DNA from: an uncultured Clostridia bacterium
Lineage (GTDB): Bacteria; Bacillota; Clostridia; Oscillospirales; CAG-272
DNA length: 5,196 nucleotides
Direction of reading: 5' to 3'
Assembly (NCBI GenBank): GCA_945949385.1
Contig: CAMFEL010000134.1
Location: 1 to 5,196 of the forward strand
This document shows positions 1-5,196 of the stretch, in pieces. The position numbers were made by a program, and so were the translations under genes. The number at the start of each line of letters is the position of its first letter. Within the stretch, counting starts at the first letter, position 1. The notes under the pieces are model-generated. The model was given only the letters and a program-made list of their open reading frames with translations, was not told the DNA's origin and did not search any database.

Positions 1-21
1 GAGGACGGATTTAGTTGAAAA

Positions 22-56
22 GAAACACCTTTTGTCTACCGACAAAAGGTGTTTCC
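22..56 (-). terminator. Rho-independent terminator of the tRNA-Arg unit
   Basis: A perfect inverted repeat pairs 22-36 with 41-55 (15 bp) around the four-base loop TACC. Read on the minus strand it lies just downstream of the tRNA 3' end and is followed by a T-rich tail (CTTTTC), so it fits an intrinsic terminator for the tRNA transcript. On the plus strand the stem is also followed by a pyrimidine-rich tail (CCTTTC). It could therefore also stop transcription coming from a plus-strand gene to the left of the window. Confidence 0.88.
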
Positions 57-60
57 TTTC

Positions 61-136
61 TGGCGCGCCCGGGGGGATTCGAACCCACGACCTACCGGTT
101 CGTAGCCGGGCACTCTATCCACTGAGCTACGGGCGC
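61..136 (-). tRNA. tRNA-Arg (anticodon ACG)
   Basis: Read on the minus strand, this 76-base stretch folds as a tRNA. The 7-bp acceptor stem GCGCCCG/CGGGCGC is followed by discriminator G and an encoded CCA (63-61). The D arm is GCTC...GAGT. The anticodon loop is CTACGAA, giving ACG, which after the usual A34-to-inosine editing reads CGU, CGC and CGA arginine codons. The T loop is TTCGAAT. Two stem positions do not form standard pairs: the outermost anticodon-stem pair (C opposite T) and the second T-stem pair (T opposite C). The rest is canonical, so the gene is probably functional. It has its own promoter and terminator and stands apart from the protein genes. Confidence 0.96.
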
Positions 137-153
137 ACATCCTGTACCTGATT

Positions 154-182
154 ATGTTACCACAACCGCATAGATTTGTCAA
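154..182 (-). promoter_or_regulatory. sigma-A-type promoter of the tRNA-Arg gene
   Basis: On the minus strand a perfect -35 box TTGACA (complement of 177-182) is followed by exactly 17 bases and a -10 box TAACAT (complement of 154-159, four of six matches). The -10 box ends 17 bases before the first tRNA base, leaving a short leader for RNase P to remove. The DNA upstream of the -35 (about 184-230) is almost entirely A and T, as expected for an UP element that boosts stable-RNA promoters. Confidence 0.8.
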
Positions 183-233
183 GCAAAAATTATAAGTTGA
201 AAATTTTTTATTGTTTTTAACAAAAAAATCGCG

Positions 234-269
234 TTGGTACTGGAAAAACCTAAAGCATTATGATATACT
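234..269 (+). promoter_or_regulatory. probable promoter of the 521-residue foldase-like gene
   Basis: The best -10 box is TATACT at 264-269 (five of six), paired with TGGAAA at 241-246 (four of six) over a 17-base spacer. An alternative overlapping pair is TTGGTA at 234-239 with TATGAT at 259-264 over 19 bases. Either would start transcription around 270-276 and give a leader of about 60 bases. This is the only convincing plus-strand promoter between the tRNA unit and the gene at 339. The choice of boxes is uncertain. Confidence 0.5.
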
Positions 270-283
270 GTTAAGCGGTATAT

Positions 284-303
284 CCTCTTATGAGGCGTTT
301 TTT
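284..303 (+). promoter_or_regulatory. small leader hairpin followed by a T run (possible weak attenuator)
   Basis: CCTC (284-287), loop TTAT, GAGG (292-295), then CG and six T (298-303), all inside the presumed leader of the gene at 339. The layout resembles an intrinsic terminator, but the stem is only 4 bp, so any termination would be weak. It may be chance in AT-rich DNA. Confidence 0.25.
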
Positions 304-321
304 GATTTTATTTTCCATACG

Positions 322-329
322 AAAGGCGG
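322..329 (+). promoter_or_regulatory. ribosome binding site for the gene at 339
   Basis: AAAGGCGG ends nine bases before the ATG at 339. It is a slightly imperfect match to the AGGAGG core and the only purine-rich stretch at a suitable distance, so it supports the start at 339. Confidence 0.6.
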
Positions 330-338
330 ATCTTTTCC

Positions 339-1904
339 ATGAGCAAAAAATTCGGCAAAAAAGATGAAAAGCAGAAGACCGTCCGCAAGGTCATCGGCAT
401 CATCGCCGCGGTACTGGCAGTTGCCATAGTGGCCGGTGTACTTATCATCTATAATATTTATGACAGCGGATTGATTCAGAAGAATACTACTGCGCTTGAA
501 ACGGAAAACTACAAAATTTCCAGCGCAATGCTTACCTATTACTATAACTCCACCTACCAGAACTTCGCGTCAAGCTACGGCTCGGCCCTGTCCTCTATGG
601 GGTTGGACACCACAAAGAGTCTGAAAGATCAGCAGATGTCCGGCGGCGACGGCACATGGTACGATTACTTTATGAGCAGCGCCAAGAGCAACGCTCAGCA
701 GGTGCTTGTTCTGTGCGAGGCAGCCCGCGCCGAGGGCTTTGAGCTTACCGACGAGCAGCTTGATGAGATCGACGAAATAGTCGACACCATGAAGACCAAT
801 GCCAAGTCCAACAATGTAAGCCTTGACTTTTATCTTTCCCGCGTTTACGGTAACTGCGTTGACGAAAAAGTGTTCCGCAAATGTCTTGAGCTCAGCGAGC
901 TTGCCGCTCACTACTCCGAGCACATGACAGAGCAGTACAAGTACGAGGAAAGCGACTGGGACGCTTATTACAGCGAAAACACTTCGGAATTCCTTAAAGT
1001 CGACTGGCTGACCTACACCTTTACCGCAGAGGCTGAACAGCTTGCGGAGGACGCAACCGACGAGGAAAAGGCTGCGGCAGAGACAAAGCGCCAAGAGGAA
1101 TATGCGGCTCTTAAGGCAACCGCGGCAGAGCTTGCGGCTACTACGGACGCAGACGCCTTCAGCGTATATGTTGAAAGCTGGCTGAGAACCGTCAAGTATG
1201 CCGGCATGGACGACGAAGCGCTTAAAGAAGACGATGTTGACATCGACGCTCTTGTTGACGGCTGCAAGAAGACCGGCAATACCGGCAGCAGCGAAAGCGA
1301 CCTTAACACCTGGGCGTTCAGCGAGGAAAGAAAGGCATACGACACCAAGACCGTTGAGAACGACGACAGTTACAGCGTCACCGTTTATATGCTGCTTCCC
1401 GCAGAGGATACTCAGGATCTGGGTCTTGCGTGCCAGTACCGCGATACCTACCTTCTGAAAAACTACACATATATCCCCTTCCTCACCTCTGAGTACAGCG
1501 ACAGCGCAGACGACGCCAAGGACGCTGCAGAAAAGCTGCTGGCTGATTTCAACGAGGATCCCACCGAGGACAACTTCGCAAAGCTCAGCGACAATAACGG
1601 CGGCACCAAGCGCGAGGACTCCGACAAGGGCGCCGTAAACGATGAAGTTGATCAGTGGCTGTACGACAGCGCCAGAAAAGCAGGCGACTGCGCGGTAATT
1701 ACCGGGGATGACGGCAGCTATGTTGTATACTTCAGCGGCGACGGAGATATTAAGTGGCAGGCACAGGCAAACAACAGCCTGATGAACGATCAGTACGACG
1801 AAGATTACCACGCGCTGGAAGAAAAGTATCCCGTTACGGTAAGCGACAGCGGTGTGGCAAAGATTTCCGAGATCACTCTCAACACCTCGTCCTCTTCGAA
1901 CTAA
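339..1904 (+). CDS. membrane-anchored SurA/PrsA-like foldase-type protein (521 aa)
   Basis: Probable extracytoplasmic chaperone or foldase-like protein. It begins with a lysine-rich cytoplasmic tail (residues 1-17) and one transmembrane helix (about 18-39). No lipobox or clear cleavage site is visible, so it should stay anchored with the bulk outside. Residues about 55-215 are helical and resemble the N-terminal chaperone region of SurA/PrsA proteins. Two parvulin-like segments follow. The first (about 219-354) starts at VDWLTYTF, carries an Ala/Glu-rich probable coiled-coil insert (about 230-268) and ends WAF...VTVYMLL. The second (about 372-470) has the better parvulin landmarks: NNGG at 419-422, WLYDSARKAGD and SYVVYF. 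The histidine expected in the first strand of active parvulins is absent from both, so isomerase activity is doubtful and a holdase role is more likely. The protein is strongly acidic, with a Ser-rich C-terminus. It is paralogous to the lipoprotein encoded next. Membrane topology is clear; the family call is from motif pattern and is moderate. Confidence 0.8.
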   Translation: MSKKFGKKDEKQKTVRKVIGIIAAVLAVAIVAGVLIIYNIYDSGLIQKNTTALETENYKISSAMLTYYYNSTYQNFASSYGSALSSMGLDTTKSLKDQQMSGGDGTWYDYFMSSAKSNAQQVLVLCEAARAEGFELTDEQLDEIDEIVDTMKTNAKSNNVSLDFYLSRVYGNCVDEKVFRKCLELSELAAHYSEHMTEQYKYEESDWDAYYSENTSEFLKVDWLTYTFTAEAEQLAEDATDEEKAAAETKRQEEYAALKATAAELAATTDADAFSVYVESWLRTVKYAGMDDEALKEDDVDIDALVDGCKKTGNTGSSESDLNTWAFSEERKAYDTKTVENDDSYSVTVYMLLPAEDTQDLGLACQYRDTYLLKNYTYIPFLTSEYSDSADDAKDAAEKLLADFNEDPTEDNFAKLSDNNGGTKREDSDKGAVNDEVDQWLYDSARKAGDCAVITGDDGSYVVYFSGDGDIKWQAQANNSLMNDQYDEDYHALEEKYPVTVSDSGVAKISEITLNTSSSSN

Positions 1905-1921
1905 ACAAAGCATTTATGCAT

Positions 1922-1954
1922 ATCGGCGCGGGTGGACCCATCTGCGCCGATTTT
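1922..1954 (+). terminator. 13-bp intergenic hairpin with short T tail (attenuator or terminator)
   Basis: ATCGGCGCGGGTG (1922-1934) pairs with CATCTGCGCCGAT (1939-1951) around loop GACC. Eleven pairs are Watson-Crick and two are G-T. The last stem base begins the run TTTT (1951-1954), followed by CACTCT. It starts 18 bases after the stop codon of the upstream gene. The stem is strong but the T tract is short, so partial termination, or protection of the upstream mRNA 3' end, is as likely as full termination. It separates two paralogous genes on one strand. Confidence 0.6.
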
Positions 1955-1961
1955 CACTCTC

Positions 1962-1983
1962 CGTCCCGCTTGCGGACGAAGCG
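1962..1983 (+). other. two overlapping, mutually exclusive small hairpins before the lipoprotein start
   Basis: CGTCC (1962-1966) can pair with GGACG (1974-1978). Alternatively CGCTT (1967-1971) can pair with AAGCG (1979-1983). Each has a 5-bp stem and a 7-base loop, and each uses the other's bases, so only one can form at a time. The second ends directly before the ribosome binding site. This is a direct reading of base pairing; any regulatory role is speculative. Confidence 0.3.
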
Positions 1984-1990
1984 AAAGGAA
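1984..1990 (+). promoter_or_regulatory. ribosome binding site that fixes the lipoprotein start at 1998
   Basis: AAAGGAA ends seven bases before the ATG at 1998, good spacing. An upstream in-frame ATG at 1932 lies inside the intergenic hairpin, and its extra 22 residues would sit in front of a complete signal peptide. The site therefore selects 1998. A second in-frame ATG at 2004 is less well spaced. Confidence 0.75.
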
Positions 1991-1997
1991 ACCCCAT

Positions 1998-3425
1998 ATG
2001 TATATGAACCGCAAAGATTTTCTGAAAAAACTTACGGCACTGCTCCTTGTCTCTGCTACTGTGCTGACGCTTTTCGGCTGCGGCAAGAAGAATAAAAATG
2101 AGGACAGCAAAAAGACTTACGTAGGTGCGGAGGAAGCCGTCACGGAGGCTGAGATCGACGAGACCCCCGTGCTGTGGAGCGACACAAGCACCGTGACCCT
2201 GTCCATGTTCACCTATTATTTCAACTCCTACTACCGCACCTTTATCACAAAGTACGCGGACTACCTGGATATTTGGGGTCTGGACACCTCAAAAGCCCTC
2301 AGCGGGCAGATATTCCAGGAGAAATTCGACTGGTATCAGTATATGGTATCCCTTGCATATAACGACGCAAAGGAGACCGTGGCTCTTGCAGACGCCGCAA
2401 AAGCCCAAAATACAGAGCTTGACGAAAGCGATCTGGCAGAGATAGACAGCGCTATCGATCAACTTAAAGACGCCGCCGAAAACAGCGGCGTAACCTACGA
2501 GGAATACCTCAAAGCTATGTTCGGAGAAGCTGTCAACGGTGCCACAGTGGAAAAATGTCTGCGTCAGCTTCAGCTTGCGCAGGTATACTATGACAGCCGA
2601 AAAGAGACCTTTGTTCCCGAAGAGAGCGAGATCGACGAAGAGTATGCAAACAATCCGAAAAAATATGAATTCTATGATTGCATAAAGATCTCCGTACCCG
2701 AAGAGGATGTGTCCGCCCTGACCGCCTGCGAAAGCGAGGAGGAGTTTGTCAGCGCCTGTCGGACTGTCATTACCGACAACAACTTCGGCGGCGAATATGA
2801 CAAGTCCGCAGACACAATAGAGGGGCTTATTCAAAAGAAATATGTATACCGTACTCCGTATTCCGAAACCTCGGTGATTGACAAGTGGGCATTTGAAGAC
2901 GGCAGAGCGCCTTATGACATATACACCTCGGAGCCTACGGAGAGAGGCTACGTCACTGTGTATATGCTTCTGCCCGGAGAGGGCGTCGAAGGTGTGCTGT
3001 ATCGCGACGATACGCCGCTTAAGAACCTTGAATACTGTCTGTTTGAGGACGCTGCCGAAGCAGAGAAGGTATACAAAGAATGGGTTGACGGCGGCGCGGC
3101 AAAAAGCGACTTTGAAGCACTGACCGAAAAATACAACGGCGGAAAATCCACCAATATTGACCGCGGAGATCTGGCTTCGGAGCTGACAAAATGGATCTTT
3201 GCCGATGGCGTCACGGAGGGTAAGCACACTATGATAACCGTGGAGGACACAGGCACATATCTTCTGTATATGCTGGCGGACGGCGAGCCGAGCTGGCGTT
3301 CCGATGTGCGCGCCGGCATCATCAACGACAGGATAAACGAAATGATGGACTTGATCTCGGAAGAATACCCCTCGCAGTATGCGGACGGGCTTTACTCCGT
3401 AAAAGAGGTCACCGTTTCAAAATAA
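1998..3425 (+). CDS. lipoprotein, SurA/PrsA-like foldase-type protein (475 aa)
   Basis: Exported lipoprotein and tandem paralogue of the membrane-anchored protein upstream. The signal peptide has a basic start (NRKDFLKK), a hydrophobic core and lipobox LFGC, predicting lipidation at Cys28 followed by a Lys/Asn/Asp-rich linker (29-58). The mature part repeats the upstream layout: a helical region (about 62-215, opening TLSMFTYYFNSYY), a first parvulin-like segment (about 222-326, ending WAF...YVTVYMLLP) and a second (about 342-428, with YNGG at 379-382, KWIFADGVTEGKH and TYLLYML). The Ala/Glu-rich coiled-coil insert of the paralogue is missing, which explains most of its shorter length. Aligned positions include the MGLDTTKSL/WGLDTSKAL motif, one cysteine (C187 here, C182 there) and the YRDTYLLKN/YRDDTPLKN segment. 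Neither strand-one segment keeps the parvulin histidine, so catalysis is doubtful. Probable role: chaperone or foldase-like factor on the outer membrane face. Lipoprotein status is secure; substrates are unknown. Confidence 0.82.
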   Translation: MYMNRKDFLKKLTALLLVSATVLTLFGCGKKNKNEDSKKTYVGAEEAVTEAEIDETPVLWSDTSTVTLSMFTYYFNSYYRTFITKYADYLDIWGLDTSKALSGQIFQEKFDWYQYMVSLAYNDAKETVALADAAKAQNTELDESDLAEIDSAIDQLKDAAENSGVTYEEYLKAMFGEAVNGATVEKCLRQLQLAQVYYDSRKETFVPEESEIDEEYANNPKKYEFYDCIKISVPEEDVSALTACESEEEFVSACRTVITDNNFGGEYDKSADTIEGLIQKKYVYRTPYSETSVIDKWAFEDGRAPYDIYTSEPTERGYVTVYMLLPGEGVEGVLYRDDTPLKNLEYCLFEDAAEAEKVYKEWVDGGAAKSDFEALTEKYNGGKSTNIDRGDLASELTKWIFADGVTEGKHTMITVEDTGTYLLYMLADGEPSWRSDVRAGIINDRINEMMDLISEEYPSQYADGLYSVKEVTVSK

Positions 3426-3430
3426 AGGCG

Positions 3431-3467
3431 AAAAAATCCCCGACCCTATTGAAATAGAGTCGGGGAT
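3431..3467 (-). terminator. strong hairpin with its T tract on the minus strand
   Basis: Pairs 3436-3444 with 3459-3467 (9 bp), then a C/A mismatch, then CTAT/ATAG around loop TGAA. On the plus strand it sits 11 bases after the lipoprotein stop but is followed by ACTATATAATT rather than T's. On the minus strand the stem is followed by six T (complement of 3431-3436), so the canonical terminator orientation would stop antisense transcription. It may also stabilise the 3' end of the lipoprotein mRNA or terminate it weakly. It overlaps the promoter of the next gene. Confidence 0.65.
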
Positions 3468-3477
3468 ACTATATAAT
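3449..3477 (+). promoter_or_regulatory. near-consensus sigma-A promoter of the GH20 gene
   Basis: TTGAAA (3449-3454, five of six) and TATAAT (3472-3477, perfect) are separated by exactly 17 bases. Transcription should begin around 3483-3485, giving a leader of about 40 bases before the ATG at 3524. The -35 box is in the apical part of the intergenic hairpin and the spacer is mostly its 3' arm. This indicates that the hydrolase gene has its own transcription start. Confidence 0.78.
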
Positions 3478-3505
3478 TATGGTGCAAATCATCAATAATC
3501 AAAGC

Positions 3506-3513
3506 AAAGGGAA
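3506..3513 (+). promoter_or_regulatory. ribosome binding site of the GH20 gene
   Basis: AAAGGGAA ends ten bases before the ATG at 3524. Another in-frame ATG at 3479 would add 15 residues, but it lies just after the -10 box and upstream of the expected transcription start, so 3524 is preferred. Confidence 0.65.
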
Positions 3514-3523
3514 CGGTACTCAC

Positions 3524-5196
3524 ATGAAAATAATCCCCACACCGCTGAAAACGGAGCTTAAAAACGGCACCGCAGCGCTTGAAGACATTACCGCCGTCGC
3601 CATAGAGGACGGCAGCGACAGAAGAATAACGCTTATTGCTCAGAAGCTGAAAAGAGAAATGGAGGAGCTTTGCCCCTCTCCCGTCAAGCTGCGCGTCTGC
3701 GGCAAGGACTGCTGCGGCACTTCCTGCAAGCGAGTACGCATTTCTCACGGTGAGGACGGCGAGAGCTATACTCTTGACATAGACGAAAAGGGCGTTAGCA
3801 TTGTTGGCTCCGGTGCCGCAGGCGCATACTACGGCGTACAGACCCTGCGCCAGATAATCCACGAATACGGCGACACCCTGCCCTTCTGCCACATCGAAGA
3901 CAAGCCGGACTTCAAGGAGCGCGGCTTTTACCACGATGTGACCCGCGGCAGAGTGCCTACATTGAAGCAGCTTCTTCACATAACCGACCTGCTGGCATAC
4001 TACAAGATAAACTCCCTGCAGCTTTATGTTGAGGACGCTTTTGAGTTTGTGGAATACGATGGCATTATGACTGCGGAGGATGTGCTGACTGCCGAGGAGA
4101 TCACGGCGCTTGACGACTACTGCTACGAAAACTTTATCGAGCTGGTGCCTTCTCTTGCCACCTTCGGTCATCTGTATAATCTTCTGCAGAGCGACAAATA
4201 CAAGCATCTGTGCGAGATGGAGGACTGGAAGCCCTGCCAGATGTACTGGCTTGAAAAAATGGCGCATCACACTATTGATGTATCCAACGAGGAAAGCATT
4301 AAGCTGGTATCGAGCCTTATTGACCAGTTTATTCCCCTTTTCCGCTCCGACAAGTTCAACATCTGCTGCGATGAGACCTTTGACTTGTGCCGCGGCAGAA
4401 ATGCGGGCAAGGACGCGGGAGAGGAATACTTCAAGTTCCTTATGAAGATCATCGACCATGTTAAGAGCCGCGGCAAGACAGTTATGATGTGGGGTGACAT
4501 TGCCCTTGAGCAGCCCGACAAGCTTCACTATATCCCCAAGGATACCGTAATGCTCAACTGGACATATGTGTCCGACCCCGACGAGAACAAGGTTAAAGCT
4601 TTTGCCGACGCAGGTCTTAATCAGATAGTCTGCCCCGGCACCTCAAGCTGGAACCGCTTTGTAGAGGAGCTCGACCGTTCCGAGGGCAACATCACAAAGC
4701 TTATGGATTACGGCGCAAAATACGGCGCTATGGGCATACTCAACACCAACTGGGGAGATTTCGGCAACATCTGCTCCTTTAACTGCTCCCTGTACGGTAC
4801 GGTCATAGGCGCGCAGAAGGGCTGGAGATGCCAAAGCGAGCTGACTCCCGAATTCGAGCAGGCTGCAAGCTCCCTGCTGTACGATTCCGACGATGTGAAT
4901 ATGATAGAGGTCATACGCACCATGGGCCGCTGCGAGCGCACCTGCGACTGGATGGAGTTTATGTACTGGTACAGCGCAAATACCGTGGAAGGCAGAGTAA
5001 CGGAGCTTAATTGCGACACCGACAAGGCTGCCGAAAACATTAAAAAGCTTGACGAAACGATTGAACTTATTAAGTCCGTAAGCTGCGAGGACGAAAGACT
5101 TACGGATCTGGTCATCGCCTGCCGCGGAATTCAGCTTATGAACCGCGTATGCCTGAAAATTAAAGGCGTGGAGGGCTATCAGGACAAAACGACCCT
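3524..5196 (+). CDS. GH20-family beta-N-acetylhexosaminidase-like enzyme, 3' end cut off
   Basis: An uninterrupted frame of 557 codons runs off the window end, so the C-terminus is missing. It looks like a GH20 exo-acting hexosaminidase, a family that removes terminal N-acetylglucosamine or N-acetylgalactosamine by substrate-assisted catalysis. Residues 1-125 match the small alpha/beta domain that precedes the GH20 barrel, ending with GAYYGVQTLRQII (101-112). The barrel opens at ERGFYHDVTRGRV (131-144). The catalytic pair is probably D283-E284 in FNICCDET, a variant of the classical HxGxDE. Likely substrate-pocket aromatics are W323 (MMWGD), W346 (LNWTY) and W410 (NTNWGDFG). There is no signal peptide or membrane segment, so it should act in the cytoplasm on imported oligosaccharides. 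It is unusually cysteine-rich (22 Cys in 557), including CGKDCCGTSC at 59-68. It has its own promoter. Family call is good; substrate is unknown. Confidence 0.85.
   Translation, partial: MKIIPTPLKTELKNGTAALEDITAVAIEDGSDRRITLIAQKLKREMEELCPSPVKLRVCGKDCCGTSCKRVRISHGEDGESYTLDIDEKGVSIVGSGAAGAYYGVQTLRQIIHEYGDTLPFCHIEDKPDFKERGFYHDVTRGRVPTLKQLLHITDLLAYYKINSLQLYVEDAFEFVEYDGIMTAEDVLTAEEITALDDYCYENFIELVPSLATFGHLYNLLQSDKYKHLCEMEDWKPCQMYWLEKMAHHTIDVSNEESIKLVSSLIDQFIPLFRSDKFNICCDETFDLCRGRNAGKDAGEEYFKFLMKIIDHVKSRGKTVMMWGDIALEQPDKLHYIPKDTVMLNWTYVSDPDENKVKAFADAGLNQIVCPGTSSWNRFVEELDRSEGNITKLMDYGAKYGAMGILNTNWGDFGNICSFNCSLYGTVIGAQKGWRCQSELTPEFEQAASSLLYDSDDVNMIEVIRTMGRCERTCDWMEFMYWYSANTVEGRVTELNCDTDKAAENIKKLDETIELIKSVSCEDERLTDLVIACRGIQLMNRVCLKIKGVEGYQDKTT

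Noticed and set aside
1..18. Possible 3' end of a plus-strand gene (codons ending in TGA at 16-18, just before the hairpin)
   Set aside because: Only five codons are visible. Another frame also stops in this stretch (TAG at 12-14), so the coding claim cannot be supported, although the bidirectional look of the hairpin at 22-56 would suit it.
189..217. Second minus-strand promoter candidate with a perfect TATAAT (complement of 189-194)
   Set aside because: The bases 17 upstream (AAAACA) do not resemble a -35 box, and the TTGACA/TAACAT pair nearer the tRNA is much better placed. The AT-rich block is more likely an UP element.
570..1913. Minus-strand open frame of 447 codons opposite the membrane-anchored gene
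   Set aside because: Its translation is Val/Ala/Cys/Leu-rich with no recognisable domain, it has no convincing ribosome binding site, and it lies opposite a gene with a clear paralogue. It is a shadow of that gene's codon bias.
1932..1997. Upstream in-frame ATG that would lengthen the lipoprotein by 22 residues
   Set aside because: The ATG is inside the 13-bp intergenic hairpin, has no ribosome binding site, and would bury the signal peptide behind a non-signal stretch. The ATG at 1998 has a good site seven bases upstream.
2289..3227. Minus-strand open frame of 312 codons opposite the lipoprotein gene
   Set aside because: The composition is typical of antisense translation (Val/Phe/Cys-rich), with no domain, and the opposite strand is a well-supported gene.
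3479..3523. In-frame ATG that would add 15 residues to the GH20-like enzyme
   Set aside because: It lies immediately after the TATAAT box and before the expected transcription start, while AAAGGGAA precedes the ATG at 3524.
3446..4528. Minus-strand open frame of 360 codons
   Set aside because: It lies opposite the GH20-like gene, whose plus-strand frame shows family motifs and stays open to the window end. The minus-strand product has no family motif and would run into the intergenic hairpin.

Overview
The window looks like a chromosomal segment of a low-to-mid GC Gram-positive anaerobe, most likely a clostridial gut or rumen bacterium of the Ruminococcus/Oscillospiraceae type. This is inferred from four things: AT-rich intergenic DNA with sigma-A-like promoters, a lipoprotein with a Gram-positive style signal and lipobox, a very acidic surface foldase-like protein pair, and a cytosolic cysteine-rich glycoside hydrolase. 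No mobile element, CRISPR array or phage gene is visible.

Layout. Positions 22-182 hold a self-contained minus-strand unit: a consensus-like promoter, a tRNA-Arg(ACG) gene with an encoded CCA, and a strong hairpin terminator. Positions 183-338 are an AT-rich divergent spacer with a plausible plus-strand promoter and a leader carrying a small hairpin followed by six T. From 339 on, all protein genes are on the plus strand. The first (339-1904) encodes a 521-residue membrane-anchored protein. The second (1998-3425) encodes a 475-residue lipoprotein. The two proteins are clear tandem paralogues built like SurA/PrsA-type foldases: a helical N-terminal chaperone-like region, then two degenerate parvulin-like segments. 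The third gene (3524 to the window end, cut off) encodes a GH20-family beta-N-acetylhexosaminidase-like enzyme without a signal peptide. It is open to the end of the window.

How they fit together. The two paralogues share a strand and are separated by 93 bases that hold a 13-bp hairpin and two mutually exclusive small hairpins just before the second ribosome binding site. They may be one transcription unit with an attenuating or processing element between them. Both products should sit on the outer face of the membrane, one by an uncleaved transmembrane helix and the other by a lipid, where they could help fold exported proteins. The hydrolase gene appears to start its own transcription unit. 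A near-perfect promoter (TTGAAA, 17 bases, TATAAT) is threaded through the intergenic hairpin that follows the lipoprotein gene, with the -35 box in the apical loop. There is no visible functional link between the hydrolase and the foldase-like pair.
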